64,000 nucleotides of DNA from assembly GCF_900116445.1 (NCBI RefSeq), contig NZ_FPBH01000005.1:248001-312000 (forward strand), given 5' to 3'. Source of the stretch: Paraburkholderia aspalathi. GTDB lineage: Bacteria > Pseudomonadota > Gammaproteobacteria > Burkholderiales > Burkholderiaceae. Position numbers and translations under genes: made by a program. The number at the start of each line of letters is the position of its first letter. Position 1 is the first letter of the stretch. The notes below the pieces were generated by a model, which saw only the letters and a list, made by a program, of their open reading frames with translations, had not been told where the DNA came from and made no database searches. Shown one piece after another: positions 27,067-36,865 of this stretch.

Positions 27067-28011
27067 ATGCGAGTCATCCTTGCTCAGCCCCGCGGCTTTT
27101 GTGCGGGTGTTGTACGTGCAATCGAGATCGTCGATCGCGCGTTACAGCAACACGGCGCGCCCGTGTATGTTCGCCACGAGATTGTTCACAATCGCCACGT
27201 GGTGGATAACCTGCGCCAGAAAGGCGCGCGCTTTGTCGAAGAACTCGATGAGGTGCCGCACGGCGCCGTGGCGATTTTCAGCGCGCATGGTGTCGCGCAA
27301 ACCGTCGAGCGCGACGCGGAGCAGCGCGGCCTCGACGTGCTCGACGCGACCTGCCCGCTCGTGACCAAGGTCCACGTGCAAGGGCGCCAATATGTGGCGG
27401 CGGGTCGTACCCTGATCCTGATCGGCCACGCGGGCCATCCGGAAGTGGAAGGCACGATCGGCCAGATTCCAGGCAAGGTGCTGCTGGTGCAAAGCGAGGC
27501 TGAAGTCGCGCTTCTGGACCTGCCGCTCGATACGCCGCTTGCGTACGTCACGCAGACCACGCTGTCGGTCGACGACACACGTGGCATTATCGATGCCCTG
27601 CTGCGCCGTTTCACCGACATCGTCGGTCCCGACACGCGCGACATCTGCTACGCCACGCAAAACCGTCAGGCGGCGGTGCGCGAACTGAGCAAAGAGGTCG
27701 AGGTGCTGCTGGTGGTAGGCGCAACCAACAGTTCGAACTCGAACCGGCTGCGTGAGATCGGCAGCGAGACCGGTGTGGCGAGTTATCTCGTCGCCGACGG
27801 TTCGGAAGTGAAGCCGGAGTGGTTTGCGAACGTGCAGACCGTCGGCATCACGGCTGGTGCGTCAGCACCGGAAGAGATGGTAATGAACGTAATCGATGCG
27901 CTGCGCGCATTGGGGCCCGTCGATGTCACGACGATGGCGGGCCGTGAAGAGAAAGTCGAATTCAAGTTGCCATCGAAACTGATGCAACCACTCGCTGCAC
28001 GCGAAGTTTAA
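27067..28011 (+). CDS. ispH: 4-hydroxy-3-methylbut-2-enyl diphosphate reductase
   Basis: This 314-residue IspH (LytB) has the three Cys ligands of the Fe-S cluster in [17 protein letters not shown] and [10 protein letters not shown]. It catalyses the last step of the MEP pathway, giving isopentenyl and dimethylallyl diphosphate. It lies 10 bases before hpnH, so precursor supply is tied to hopanoid synthesis. It may be a second copy besides a housekeeping ispH on the main chromosome, which this window cannot show. Confidence 0.95.
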   Translation: MRVILAQPRGFCAGVVRAIEIVDRALQQHGAPVYVRHEIVHNRHVVDNLRQKGARFVEELDEVPHGAVAIFSAHGVAQTVERDAEQRGLDVLDATCPLVTKVHVQGRQYVAAGRTLILIGHAGHPEVEGTIGQIPGKVLLVQSEAEVALLDLPLDTPLAYVTQTTLSVDDTRGIIDALLRRFTDIVGPDTRDICYATQNRQAAVRELSKEVEVLLVVGATNSSNSNRLREIGSETGVASYLVADGSEVKPEWFANVQTVGITAGASAPEEMVMNVIDALRALGPVDVTTMAGREEKVEFKLPSKLMQPLAAREV

Positions 28012-28021
28012 GGAGGACGTC

Positions 28022-29182
28022 TTGTCTATTCCGCTGCTACAGAAAGTCCGGGTTGGCGCGTACATCATGCGTCAGCATCTCTCTGGCAACAAACGCTACC
28101 CGCTCGCCTTGATGCTGGAGCCGCTGTTCCGCTGCAATCTTGCCTGTAATGGCTGCGGCAAGATCGATTATCCGGATCCCATCCTGAATCAGCGTCTGTC
28201 GCTCGAAGAATGCCTTGGCGCAGTCGACGAATGCGGCGCACCGGTCGTTTCGATTGCAGGCGGCGAGCCGCTCCTGCACAAGGAAATGCCGCAGATCGTG
28301 AAGGGCATCATCGCGCGCAAGAAGTTCGTGTACCTGTGCACGAATGCGTTGCTGATGGAAAAGAAGATGGACGACTACGAGCCGAATCCGTACTTCGTCT
28401 GGTCGGTTCACCTCGACGGCGATCAACAAGCGCACGATCACTCGGTATCGCAGGAAGGCGTGTACGACAAGGCTGTCGCCGCCATCAAGGAAGCGAAGCG
28501 CCGCGGTTTCCGCGTGAACATCAACTGCACGTTGTTCAACGACGCTGTGCCGGAACGCGTCGCCGCGTTCTTCGACACGCTCGGCCCGATGGGTGTGGAC
28601 GGCATCACCGTCTCGCCGGGTTATGCGTATGAACGCGCGCCGGATCAGCAACACTTCCTGAACCGCGACAAGACCAAGCAACTGTTCCGCGAGATTTTCA
28701 AGCGCGGCAACAACGGCAAGAACTGGTCGTTCAGCCAGTCGGGCATGTTCCTCGACTTCCTGGCCGGCAATCAGACGTACGAGTGCACGCCTTGGGGCAA
28801 CCCGGCGCGTACGGTGTTCGGCTGGCAGAAGCCGTGCTACCTGGTCGGCGAAGGCTACGTGAAGACCTTCAAGGAATTGATGGAAACCACGGAGTGGGAA
28901 AAGTACGGTACGGGCAACTACGAGAAGTGCGCGGACTGCATGGTGCACTGCGGCTTTGAGGCGACTGCCGTGATGGATACGGTGGCGCACCCGTTGAAGG
29001 CGTTGAAGGTCAGCCTGCGCGGCCCGAAGACTTCGGGTGCCTTCACCAAAGATATTGCTTTGGATAAGCAGCGTCCGGCTGAGTACGTGTTCTCGCGGCA
29101 CGTCGAGATCAAGCTCGAGGAAATCGGGCGCGCTGGAACGGGTAAGAAGGTGCAGACGGCGGCTTCCGCTTCCGCACACTAA
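28022..29182 (+). CDS. hpnH: hopanoid biosynthesis radical SAM protein HpnH
   Basis: This 386-residue radical SAM protein has the CxxxCxxC cluster motif at Cys38, Cys42 and Cys45 (CNLACNGC) and the SAM-binding GGEP. HpnH joins a 5'-deoxyadenosyl group to diploptene to make adenosylhopane, the first step to C35 hopanoids. It starts at TTG (28022) with a strong AAGGAGG upstream and shares a transcript with ispH. A terminator follows. Confidence 0.95.
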   Translation: MSIPLLQKVRVGAYIMRQHLSGNKRYPLALMLEPLFRCNLACNGCGKIDYPDPILNQRLSLEECLGAVDECGAPVVSIAGGEPLLHKEMPQIVKGIIARKKFVYLCTNALLMEKKMDDYEPNPYFVWSVHLDGDQQAHDHSVSQEGVYDKAVAAIKEAKRRGFRVNINCTLFNDAVPERVAAFFDTLGPMGVDGITVSPGYAYERAPDQQHFLNRDKTKQLFREIFKRGNNGKNWSFSQSGMFLDFLAGNQTYECTPWGNPARTVFGWQKPCYLVGEGYVKTFKELMETTEWEKYGTGNYEKCADCMVHCGFEATAVMDTVAHPLKALKVSLRGPKTSGAFTKDIALDKQRPAEYVFSRHVEIKLEEIGRAGTGKKVQTAASASAH

Positions 29183-29245
29183 GCGCTGTGCCTGGGGCGG
29201 CTTAGGGCCGTTTTATCCGCCCCATGAAGTACACCTTAGGTAGAA

Positions 29246-29288
29246 AAAAAGCGCGGTGGCCTGATTGCCACCGCGCTTTTTCTTTTTT
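29246..29288. terminator. bidirectional terminator
   Basis: GCGCGGTGGC and GCCACCGCGC form a 10-base stem with a 6-base loop, with A and T runs on the two sides. It ends hpnH and the convergent MlaC-like gene. Confidence 0.95.
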
Positions 29289-29312
29289 GCGCTGCTATAT
29301 GTCAGCCCGTGG

Positions 29313-29918
29313 TCAGCCCGCGCTTCGTGCGTTATGCGCAGTCAGGAACTTGATCAGCCCATCCACGCCGCCCTTGGAAATCTGATCGGCGAACTGCGTC
29401 TGATACACCTGGATCAACCAGGCGCCCATCATGTTGATGTCGTAAATCTTCCAGCCGTTAGCGCCCTTGGTCAGCCGGTAATCGATGGCATCGTCGCCGC
29501 CATTGCTGAGCACGTGCGACTGCACCACCAGGTCCTTGGAGCCGGCCGGCACATTGACCGGCAAGAACTTGAACTTCACGTCCTGATCCCGCAACTGCGA
29601 CAGCGAGGCGGCGTAGGTGCGCACCAGCAGCAGCGTAAACTGGTCATAGAGCTGCTTCTGCTGCTCGGGGGTCGCCGTACTCCATGCCTTCCCTACCGCG
29701 ATCCGGGTGGTTCGCTGAAAATCGGTAGCCGGTACGAAGCGCGTTTGAACCAGCTCGGTGATCTTCGCCATATCGCCACCGCGCGCCTGCGGATCGGCCT
29801 TCATCGCGGCCACCGTGCCTTCGACGGCACCCTTCACCACCGCATCAGGCGCGCTTTGCGCATAGGCCGCAGTGGACACCACGGCCGCAGCCAGAAAAGC
29901 AGACAGATAACGTTTCAT
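29313..29918 (-). CDS. hpnM: MlaC/Ttg2-like periplasmic lipid-binding protein (HpnM)
   Basis: This 201-residue protein has a signal peptide (LSAFLAAAVVSTAAYAQ) and the MlaC/Ttg2 fold, seen in FVPATDFQRTTRIAVGKAW, QFTLLLVRTYAASL and WKIYDINMMGAWLIQVYQTQ. MlaC shuttles phospholipids between membranes in the periplasm; the version in hopanoid clusters is called HpnM. Together with HpnN and the MlaA-like lipoprotein it probably moves hopanoids or lipids through the envelope. Confidence 0.9.
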   Translation of the reverse strand: MKRYLSAFLAAAVVSTAAYAQSAPDAVVKGAVEGTVAAMKADPQARGGDMAKITELVQTRFVPATDFQRTTRIAVGKAWSTATPEQQKQLYDQFTLLLVRTYAASLSQLRDQDVKFKFLPVNVPAGSKDLVVQSHVLSNGGDDAIDYRLTKGANGWKIYDINMMGAWLIQVYQTQFADQISKGGVDGLIKFLTAHNARSAG

Positions 29919-30131
29919 ACGCTCGCCAAAACCCCAGGAAGTAAGCGCCGGCAGGCTCGCAAGCCCGCAGCCAAAGCAAGATAGACCAGTATACCGATAT
30001 TGCGTTCCCGCCCCCAGCCGCGCCGCCCGGGTGTCGTACTTGCTACCGAAGTGGAGCCGAGTCGCTCCGGCTCTGTATACTTGTGCACTTTCGTCAAAAA
30101 CACCACTCGTGATAAGGCCACCTCCGCCTAC

Positions 30132-32747
30132 ATGCTGAAGTCATCTATCGTCCGTCTCGTCGCCTATTCGGTGCGTCATCCGTTACGGATCATCGCTCTG
30201 TCGCTCGTGCTCGCCGTTTTGAGCGGCTTCTACGTTGCCCATAATTTCAAAATCAACACCGATATCAGCAAGCTGGTCGAGACTGACAAGCAATGGTCCG
30301 CGCTCGAAAATGCGATGGACGCGGCCTTCCCGGATCGCGGCCAAACCGTGCTGGTGGTCGTCGAAGCGCGTGCCCCGGAGTTTGCCGACGCCGCCGCCAA
30401 TGCCCTGACCGCCGCGCTCAAAGCCGATCCGAAGGAATTCGTCGCGGTCTCGCAACCCGCTGGCGGGCCGTTCTTCGAACACAATGGACTGCTGTTCCCG
30501 TCGACCAATGAGGTCCTGTCCACCACCTCGCAGCTCGTTCAGTCCCGCCCGCTCGTCAATGCTCTTGCGCACGATCCGAGCCTGACCGGCCTTGCCGGCA
30601 CCCTCACCACGAGCCTGCTGCTGCCGCTGCAGCTGGGTCAGGTGAAACTGGCCGACATGAGTCATTTGCTGTCGCAAAGCGCAACCACGCTCGATCGCGT
30701 GCTGGCCGGCCAGCCAGCGGCGTTCTCGTGGCGCGCGCTGGTCGACAAGAGCGCCGCCACGGAGCCGGCGCGTGCTTTCGTCACGGTGCAGCCGGTCGTG
30801 GACTACGACGCGCTGGAGCCGGGCGCCACCGCATCGAAAGCGATCCGCGCCACGGCCGCATCGCTGCACCTCGATGCGCGCTATGGCGCCACGGTCCGTC
30901 TGACAGGCGAACAGCCGCTCGCGGACGAAGAATTCGCATCGGTCAAGGACGGCGCCGTGCTCAACGGTATCGGCACCTTCATCGTCGTGCTGGTGATTCT
31001 CTGGCTGGCACTGCGTTCGGGCCGCATGATCGTCGCCGTGTTCATCACGCTGTTCGTCGGGCTCGCGATCACCGCGGCGCTCGGCCTGTTGCTGGTGGGC
31101 GCGCTCAACATGATTTCGGTCGCCTTCATGGTGCTGTTCGTCGGGCTCGGGGTCGATTTCGGCGTGCAGTTCGGCGTCAAATATCGTGAGGAGCGGACTC
31201 GCGACAACCGTCTTTCCGCCGCCCTCATGCATACCGCGCACAGCATTGGCGTGCCGCTGACGCTCGCGGCTGTGGCGGTCGCGTTGAGCTTCTTCTCGTT
31301 CCTGCCGACGGCTTACCGCGGCGTGTCGGAATTGGGCGAGATCGCTGGCGTCGGCATGTTCGTCGCGTACTTCACCAACATGACGCTGCTGCCGGCGCTG
31401 TTGAAAATCCTCAAACCGCCGGTTGAAGCCGTTTCGCCCGGCTTCAAGCAACTCGCCCCCGTCGACGATTTCCTCGATCATCACCGCAAACCGGTGCTGA
31501 TCGGCACGCTCATCGTCGTGATTGGCGCGACACCTTTGCTGACGCATTTGCGCTTCGACTTCAACCCGCTGCATCTGAAAGACCCGCATACGGAATCGAT
31601 GGCCACGCTGCTGTCGTTGAAGGATTCGCCGGAAGCCGCGGTCAACAACGTCCATGTGCTCGCGCCGACGCTTGCCGACGCGGACCAGAAGGCCGCGCAT
31701 CTGCGCGCGCTGCCGGAAGTGGGTCGTGTGACCACGCTGAGCACCTTCATTCCGACTGAGCAGCAGCAGAAGCTGATGCTGGTTGCAAGTGCCGCGCAGC
31801 AGCTGTTGCCCGCGCTGCAGCAGCAGCCCGCGCCTCAAGCCACAGACGCGGTACGCGTCGCCGCGTTGAAGCGCGCCTCGAACCAGCTCTCGCTCGCCGC
31901 GGACGACCACCCGGGACCGGGCGCCGCCGAAGCCCAGCACCTGTCCACGACGCTGCAAAAGCTGGCCGCCGCCGACGCCGCCACGCGCGATCGCGCCGAA
32001 ACCGCAATGTCCGAGCCGCTGCGCATCGCGCTGAAGCAACTGGCGGATCTGCTGCAGCCGACCGAGATTACGCGCGACAACCTGCCCAAGGAGATTTCCA
32101 CGAGTTGGGTTTCGAAAGACGGCCGCGCGCTGGTCGACATCGCGCCGAAGGTCAAACCCGGTACCGATCCAAACGACGACGCCATGCTCGCCCGCTTCGT
32201 TCACTCGGTGAAGAAAGCGGAGCCGGACGCGATCGGCGGCCCGATTTCGATCCTGAATTCCGCGGACACGATCATCAAGGCGTTCCTGCAGGCCGCGGGC
32301 TATGCGTTGCTGTCGATTGCAGTCCTGCTGTGGATTGCGCTGCGACGGGTCAGCGATATGCTGCGCACCCTGGTTCCGCTGCTGGTATCGGCGCTGGTGA
32401 CATTGGAGTTGTGTGTGGTATTCGGCATGCCGCTGAACTTCGCGAATATCATTGCGCTGCCGCTGATGCTCGGCGTCGGCGTAGCATTCAAGATTTACTT
32501 TGTGATGGCGTGGCGCAACGGACAGACTGGCCTTTTGCAGTCGAGCCTCACGCATGCCGTGTTGTTCAGCGCGGCGACCACGGCGACGGCGTTCGGGAGC
32601 CTCTGGCTGTCGCATCATCCGGGGACGTCGAGTATGGGACGCTTGCTGGCACTCTCGTTGTTTTGCACCCTGATCGGCGCGGTGGTGTTCCAACCCGTAC
32701 TGATGGGCAAGCCGCGTCAACGTCGCGCGAAGCGTAAAGGAATATAA
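30132..32747 (+). CDS. hpnN: hopanoid transporter HpnN (RND family)
   Basis: This 871-residue RND-type membrane protein begins with a helix ([20 protein letters not shown]), then a large periplasmic domain, a five-helix block (about 285-460) with the [13 protein letters not shown] segment, a second periplasmic domain and a second helix block (about 710-860). It matches HpnN/MmpL-like proteins that move hopanoids to the outer membrane. The MlaA-like gene follows 2 bases later, giving an operon. The frame is open from 30000, but homology starts at the ATG at 30132. Confidence 0.93.
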   Translation: MLKSSIVRLVAYSVRHPLRIIALSLVLAVLSGFYVAHNFKINTDISKLVETDKQWSALENAMDAAFPDRGQTVLVVVEARAPEFADAAANALTAALKADPKEFVAVSQPAGGPFFEHNGLLFPSTNEVLSTTSQLVQSRPLVNALAHDPSLTGLAGTLTTSLLLPLQLGQVKLADMSHLLSQSATTLDRVLAGQPAAFSWRALVDKSAATEPARAFVTVQPVVDYDALEPGATASKAIRATAASLHLDARYGATVRLTGEQPLADEEFASVKDGAVLNGIGTFIVVLVILWLALRSGRMIVAVFITLFVGLAITAALGLLLVGALNMISVAFMVLFVGLGVDFGVQFGVKYREERTRDNRLSAALMHTAHSIGVPLTLAAVAVALSFFSFLPTAYRGVSELGEIAGVGMFVAYFTNMTLLPALLKILKPPVEAVSPGFKQLAPVDDFLDHHRKPVLIGTLIVVIGATPLLTHLRFDFNPLHLKDPHTESMATLLSLKDSPEAAVNNVHVLAPTLADADQKAAHLRALPEVGRVTTLSTFIPTEQQQKLMLVASAAQQLLPALQQQPAPQATDAVRVAALKRASNQLSLAADDHPGPGAAEAQHLSTTLQKLAAADAATRDRAETAMSEPLRIALKQLADLLQPTEITRDNLPKEISTSWVSKDGRALVDIAPKVKPGTDPNDDAMLARFVHSVKKAEPDAIGGPISILNSADTIIKAFLQAAGYALLSIAVLLWIALRRVSDMLRTLVPLLVSALVTLELCVVFGMPLNFANIIALPLMLGVGVAFKIYFVMAWRNGQTGLLQSSLTHAVLFSAATTATAFGSLWLSHHPGTSSMGRLLALSLFCTLIGAVVFQPVLMGKPRQRRAKRKGI

Positions 32748-32749
32748 GT

Positions 32750-33748
32750 ATGAAGCTGCGAAACACCGTGCTGGCGCTGGCCGCCACCGGTCTGATCTCT
32801 GGCTGCGCGACCGGCCCCGACCGCAAGCCTGGCGATCCGTTCGAGCCGGCAAACCGTGTGATTTTCAATTTCAACGACGGTGTGGACCGCTTCATCGCCG
32901 TCCCGGTCGCCAAGGGTTACCAGAAGGTGACACCACAGCCGTTGCGTACGGCGGTGAGCAACTTCTTCTCGAATCTGGGCGACCTGACCAACGCCGCCAA
33001 CAACCTGTTGCAGTTGAAGATCACCGACGCGACCGAAGACTTCGTGCGTTTCGCGTTCAACTCGACCTTCGGGCTCGGCGGCCTGCTTGACTGGGCGACG
33101 CCGGCCGGCTTGCCGAAACACCACCAGGACTTCGGTCTGACGCTGGGCCACTGGGGTATCCCGTCGGGCCCATACCTTGTCCTGCCGCTATTCGGTCCGA
33201 GCACGGTACGCGACAGCATGGGGTTGATCGTGGACGTGAAGTTCAACCCGTTGAACTACATTGAGCCGGCGGTACGCAATCCGCTGTACGTGCTGCAGTT
33301 CGTGAGCGTGCGTTCCGATCTGCTGGGCGCATCCAGCCTGCTGCAACAGGCCGCGCTCGACAAGTATTCGTTCGTGCGCGACGCCTACACCCAGCAGCGT
33401 AAGGCACGCCTGCGCGGCACCGGCGACAACGCCGCACCGCTCCCGACCTACGACGACCAGGACGACTCCGGCGCCGCCGCCCCCGCCAAGGGCGCATCGG
33501 GAGCAGCGGCAGGCGCCCCAGCGGGCGTCCCGAACTACACCGACCCGGGCGACGCACCAGAAGCCCCGAACGCCGCCTCAGGAAGCGCCACAGGCGCCCC
33601 GGCAGGCGTCCCGAACTACACCGACCCAGGCGACACACCGAGCGCTCCAGCGGCAGCGCCTGCTGCCGCGTCGGGCGCAACGACGCAGGCACCGCAAACG
33701 GCGCCGACGGACAAGAAACCGCAGGAAGCAACGCCAGCGGTCCAATAA
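32750..33748 (+). CDS. MlaA/VacJ-like outer-membrane lipoprotein
   Basis: This 332-residue lipoprotein has the lipobox LISGC. The MlaA domain covers about residues 28-225 (DPFEPANRVIFNFNDGVDRF, HHQDFGLTLGHWGIPSGPYL). MlaA withdraws phospholipids from the outer leaflet of the outer membrane. The C-terminal 100 residues are low-complexity Ala/Pro with a 14-residue unit, GAPAGVPNYTDPGD, present twice. Coupling with hpnN suggests an Mla-like lipid path serving hopanoids. Confidence 0.92.
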   Translation: MKLRNTVLALAATGLISGCATGPDRKPGDPFEPANRVIFNFNDGVDRFIAVPVAKGYQKVTPQPLRTAVSNFFSNLGDLTNAANNLLQLKITDATEDFVRFAFNSTFGLGGLLDWATPAGLPKHHQDFGLTLGHWGIPSGPYLVLPLFGPSTVRDSMGLIVDVKFNPLNYIEPAVRNPLYVLQFVSVRSDLLGASSLLQQAALDKYSFVRDAYTQQRKARLRGTGDNAAPLPTYDDQDDSGAAAPAKGASGAAAGAPAGVPNYTDPGDAPEAPNAASGSATGAPAGVPNYTDPGDTPSAPAAAPAAASGATTQAPQTAPTDKKPQEATPAVQ

Positions 33749-34087
33749 GGGATGTGGGTCAGATCCCCGGCGCGCTTTGCGCGCGTCGGGCAGCGAAGAA
33801 CACGCAGACAACTCGCCTGAAAAAACCAGACGGTTTTATGAATTACGCTTCGGCGCGCGGAGCGCCGCCGGAAGTATGACGCCCTTGTCACAAGCTTATG
33901 CACGGGCACGAACACAGATTCCAGATGCACCACTACCCGTAGCAGACCACGGTGCCCACTTAGCAGGGGCTTCTAGCCGCTTTCTTTGCTTATCTTTCTT
34001 TGCGGCGGCAAAGAAAGTAAGTGCCGCCCCGCACAGGGGCAACGCTAATAGACCACTAACAAAACAAGGAAAGGCACCAAACCCAGA
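33749..34087. other. gene-free stretch with hairpin repeat
   Basis: Coding signals are absent between the MlaA-like gene and hpnG. The second half carries the Cys/Thr-codon-poor, CTTT-rich hairpin listed separately, followed by GTGCCGCCCCGCACAGGGG, a sequence that looks like a dispersed Burkholderia repeat. Confidence 0.45.
33994..34017. repeat. hairpin of a probable dispersed Burkholderia repeat
   Basis: CTTTCTTTGC and GCAAAGAAAG are perfect 10-base arms around GGCG. The surrounding sequence (a second CTTTCTTTGC copy just upstream and GCCCCGCACAGGGG downstream) is what I recall as a frequent intergenic repeat in Burkholderia genomes. Only one copy of the full hairpin is in this window, so the dispersed nature is from memory. 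Confidence 0.5.
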
Positions 34088-34813
34088 TCAGGGAAAGGCC
34101 AAAGCGCCCGCCGCCGCCATAGCATGCCGCGCCTGCACCAACGAGGTCCGCGCCGCCCGCGCATCGACGGCGACTTGAATCAGCGCCGCAAGCTGCGAAG
34201 GCTGCCGCAAAAGCTCCCGCAAAATCGGCCCTAACGCAGTAGTCCCATCATCCCGCAGGCCAGCAGTCGCAGCAGCCGGCAACGTCCGCCAGGCCGGATC
34301 AACAACCGCACGACAAACCGCAAACGGAACCCCATGCGCGGCAGCCGTCGCCCCAGCAATATGCGACTCCATATCAACAGCCAAAGCACCCGTCGAACGA
34401 TGCAGTAACCGCTTGTCATCAGCGCTGACCAAAGGCGCGGTGACAGCCGCCATCACCCCACGCCGCAGACGCGCCGCGAGCGGCCCCGTTGCCAACGCAG
34501 CGGCAAACCTGTCAGCCCATGAGCGATCAGTTTCGAGCCGCCCGAACGGCCCCTCAACGGCCTCACCGACGATCAAAGTGCCCGGCTCCAGATCGGGCGC
34601 CAACCCACCCGCCGTACCAAAGCTAACAATCCCCGAGCACCCACGCGCAACCGCCGCACTCAACGCCCGCTCCAGCAGATCCGCGCGAGCCGCGTAGACC
34701 ACCTCGACACCCTTGCCGCGCGCGATGCGCGCTTCGAACGCCATACCCGTCACCACGATCACCGGCAAGGTGTTGCGGCCGGCGTCGGCTGACAGCGTTG
34801 TTGAAAACGCCAT
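34088..34813 (-). CDS. hpnG: hopanoid-associated phosphorylase HpnG
   Basis: This 241-residue nucleoside phosphorylase-type protein has the N-terminal IVVTGMAFEARIA, the phosphate/ribose region GIVSFGTAGGLAPDLEPG and the purine-binding AVDMESHIAG. HpnG removes adenine from adenosylhopane to give ribosylhopane, the step after HpnH. It starts 3 bases after the shc stop, so it is in the shc operon. Confidence 0.93.
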   Translation of the reverse strand: MAFSTTLSADAGRNTLPVIVVTGMAFEARIARGKGVEVVYAARADLLERALSAAVARGCSGIVSFGTAGGLAPDLEPGTLIVGEAVEGPFGRLETDRSWADRFAAALATGPLAARLRRGVMAAVTAPLVSADDKRLLHRSTGALAVDMESHIAGATAAAHGVPFAVCRAVVDPAWRTLPAAATAGLRDDGTTALGPILRELLRQPSQLAALIQVAVDARAARTSLVQARHAMAAAGALAFP

Positions 34814-34816
34814 CCG

Positions 34817-36865
34817 TTACATCCCGACCGCGACGCGCGTCAGCCCGTTGCGTTTCAGATGACGGAAGCGCGCCAGCGCCCACAACGGGAAGAACTTGCG
34901 ATAGCCGTGGTAACGCAGATAGAACACGCGCGGGAAGCCGGTCGCCGTGAAGCGCGTTTCGTCCCACAACCCGTGCTCGCGCTGTTCGCGCTGCAGATAC
35001 TCGACGCCACGCGCCACCGCCTCATGATTCACCTCGCCCGCCGCCATCAGGCCCATCAGCGCCCATGCGGTTTGCGAAGCCGTGCTCGGCGCGCGCTCGT
35101 AGCCGTGATAGTCGAGCTTGTAGCTCTCACCGCCCTCACCCCAGCCGCCGTCTTCGTTCTGGATCGACAGCAGCCACAACGCAGCGCGCTTCATGCGCGG
35201 GTCGTCGTGCGGCAGGCCAGCGGCGTTCAGCGAACACAGCGCGGTCCAGGTGCCGTAGATATAGTTCAGGCCCCAGCGGCCGTACCAGCTGCCATCCGAT
35301 TCCTGTTCCTTGAGCATGTAATCGAACGCGCGCTGCGCCGGCTCGCTGCCCTGCGGAAATTCACCGAGTTGCGCTAGCATCGACAGGCAGCGGCCGGACA
35401 CGTCCGCAGTCGGCGGATCGAGCAAGGCGCCGTGATCGGAGAACGGAATGTTGTTCAGGTAGTACTGCGTGTTTTCCGGTTCGAACGCACCCCAGCCGCC
35501 GTCGCTGCTCTGCATGCCGACCACCCATTCGCGCGCCCGCGCAATGGCTTCGCGGTCGACATCCGATTGCGTCAGCGCCGCCGAGCGTTGCATCGCCATC
35601 GCCACCACCGCCGTATCGTCGACGTCCGGATAGTGCGCGTTGTTGTACTGGAACGCCCAGCCGCCAGGACGCACGTTCGGACGGCGCGAGATCCAGTCGC
35701 CGCGCACGTCGAGAATCTGCAGCGGGCGCAGCCAGGCGAGCCCGCGTTCAGCCGCCTGTTCGGCATGCGCTTCGCCGGTCTCGAGCAGCGCATGCGCCAC
35801 GAGCGAGGTGTCCCACACCGGCGACAGACACGGCTGGCAATATGCTTCGTCATCCTTGATGACGAGCAGCTTTTCGATCGACTGACGGGCGATCGCGCGG
35901 TTCGGATGATCGGCCGGATAGCCGAGCACGTCGTACATCATCACCGAGTTGGCCATCGCCGGGAAAATCGCGCCGAGGCCGTCTTCGCCGTTCAGCCGTT
36001 CGTCGACGAAGCGCACCGCCTCGCGCACTGAACGCTCACGCGTCGCCTTCGGGAACAGGCCGTCGACCATGCGCAGCATCACGTCCACGCCGCGGAAAAA
36101 CCGGAACCAGCCGAGATGCTGATGCGGCGCCCGATCACGCATGCCGGTATTGACCGGCGCGCCGCGGAACAGCTCGTCGATCCGCACACGGCGCGGATTG
36201 CGCGCCACGGGCCGCTTCGCGTTCAGCACCAGCAGCGGCACGATCACGGTACGCGCCCAGTACGACACCTTCGACAGATGGAACGGGAACCACTGCGGCA
36301 GCAGCATGATTTCCACGGGCATCATCGGCACGGCACGCCACGACACCACGCCGAACAGCGCAAGCAGAATCCGCGTGAACACGTTCACCGTTTCCGCGCC
36401 GCCGTTCGCCAGAATCGCTTCGCGCGCACGGACCATGTGGTCGGCGTCCGGCGAGTCGCCGATCATCTTCAGTGCGAAGTACGCCTTGACGCTCGCGCTG
36501 ATGTCGAGCGCGCCGTCGGTGAAGAGCGGCCAGCCGCCGTCCGCCAATTGGATGCGGCGCAAATAGCGGCCAATCTTCTGCTCCAGTTCCACGTTCGGCG
36601 TTTCGCCGAGATAGTGAACCAGCAGCACGTATTCGGCGGGAATCGTTGCATCGGCTTCGAGTTCGTAGACCCAGTGACCGTCCGGTTTCTGCGCGCCGAG
36701 GATCGCGTCGGTGGCACGCGTGATCGCGGCGTCGAGCGACGGCGCGTACGCTTGCGGCGCGGCATCAGGCGCAGCGCTCGACACCGCGCTTGGCACATTC
36801 AGCGCCGCATCGGCGATTTCAGGCAGGACGGCGTCCAGCGGCTGGGCTTGAGATAAGTCGTTCAT
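34817..36865 (-). CDS. shc: squalene-hopene cyclase
   Basis: This 682-residue cyclase has the catalytic Asp motif DVDD (near residue 413, in HYPDVDDTAVV) that protonates squalene, and several QW repeats such as QSSDGGWGAFEPENTQYY and QNEDGGWGEGGESY. It turns squalene into hopene/hopanol at the inner membrane. Its ATG overlaps the hpnE stop by 4 bases. The operon order is hpnD, hpnE, shc, hpnG. Confidence 0.97.
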   Translation of the reverse strand: MNDLSQAQPLDAVLPEIADAALNVPSAVSSAAPDAAPQAYAPSLDAAITRATDAILGAQKPDGHWVYELEADATIPAEYVLLVHYLGETPNVELEQKIGRYLRRIQLADGGWPLFTDGALDISASVKAYFALKMIGDSPDADHMVRAREAILANGGAETVNVFTRILLALFGVVSWRAVPMMPVEIMLLPQWFPFHLSKVSYWARTVIVPLLVLNAKRPVARNPRRVRIDELFRGAPVNTGMRDRAPHQHLGWFRFFRGVDVMLRMVDGLFPKATRERSVREAVRFVDERLNGEDGLGAIFPAMANSVMMYDVLGYPADHPNRAIARQSIEKLLVIKDDEAYCQPCLSPVWDTSLVAHALLETGEAHAEQAAERGLAWLRPLQILDVRGDWISRRPNVRPGGWAFQYNNAHYPDVDDTAVVAMAMQRSAALTQSDVDREAIARAREWVVGMQSSDGGWGAFEPENTQYYLNNIPFSDHGALLDPPTADVSGRCLSMLAQLGEFPQGSEPAQRAFDYMLKEQESDGSWYGRWGLNYIYGTWTALCSLNAAGLPHDDPRMKRAALWLLSIQNEDGGWGEGGESYKLDYHGYERAPSTASQTAWALMGLMAAGEVNHEAVARGVEYLQREQREHGLWDETRFTATGFPRVFYLRYHGYRKFFPLWALARFRHLKRNGLTRVAVGM

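Noticed and set aside
28037..29179. Open frame of 380 codons antisense to hpnH
   Set aside because: It is a shadow of the radical SAM gene, with Arg/His-rich composition and no start signal.
30183..32852. Open frame of 889 codons antisense to hpnN
   Set aside because: The protein is Arg/Gln/His-rich and has no domain. The opposite strand has a complete RND transporter, so this is codon-bias noise.
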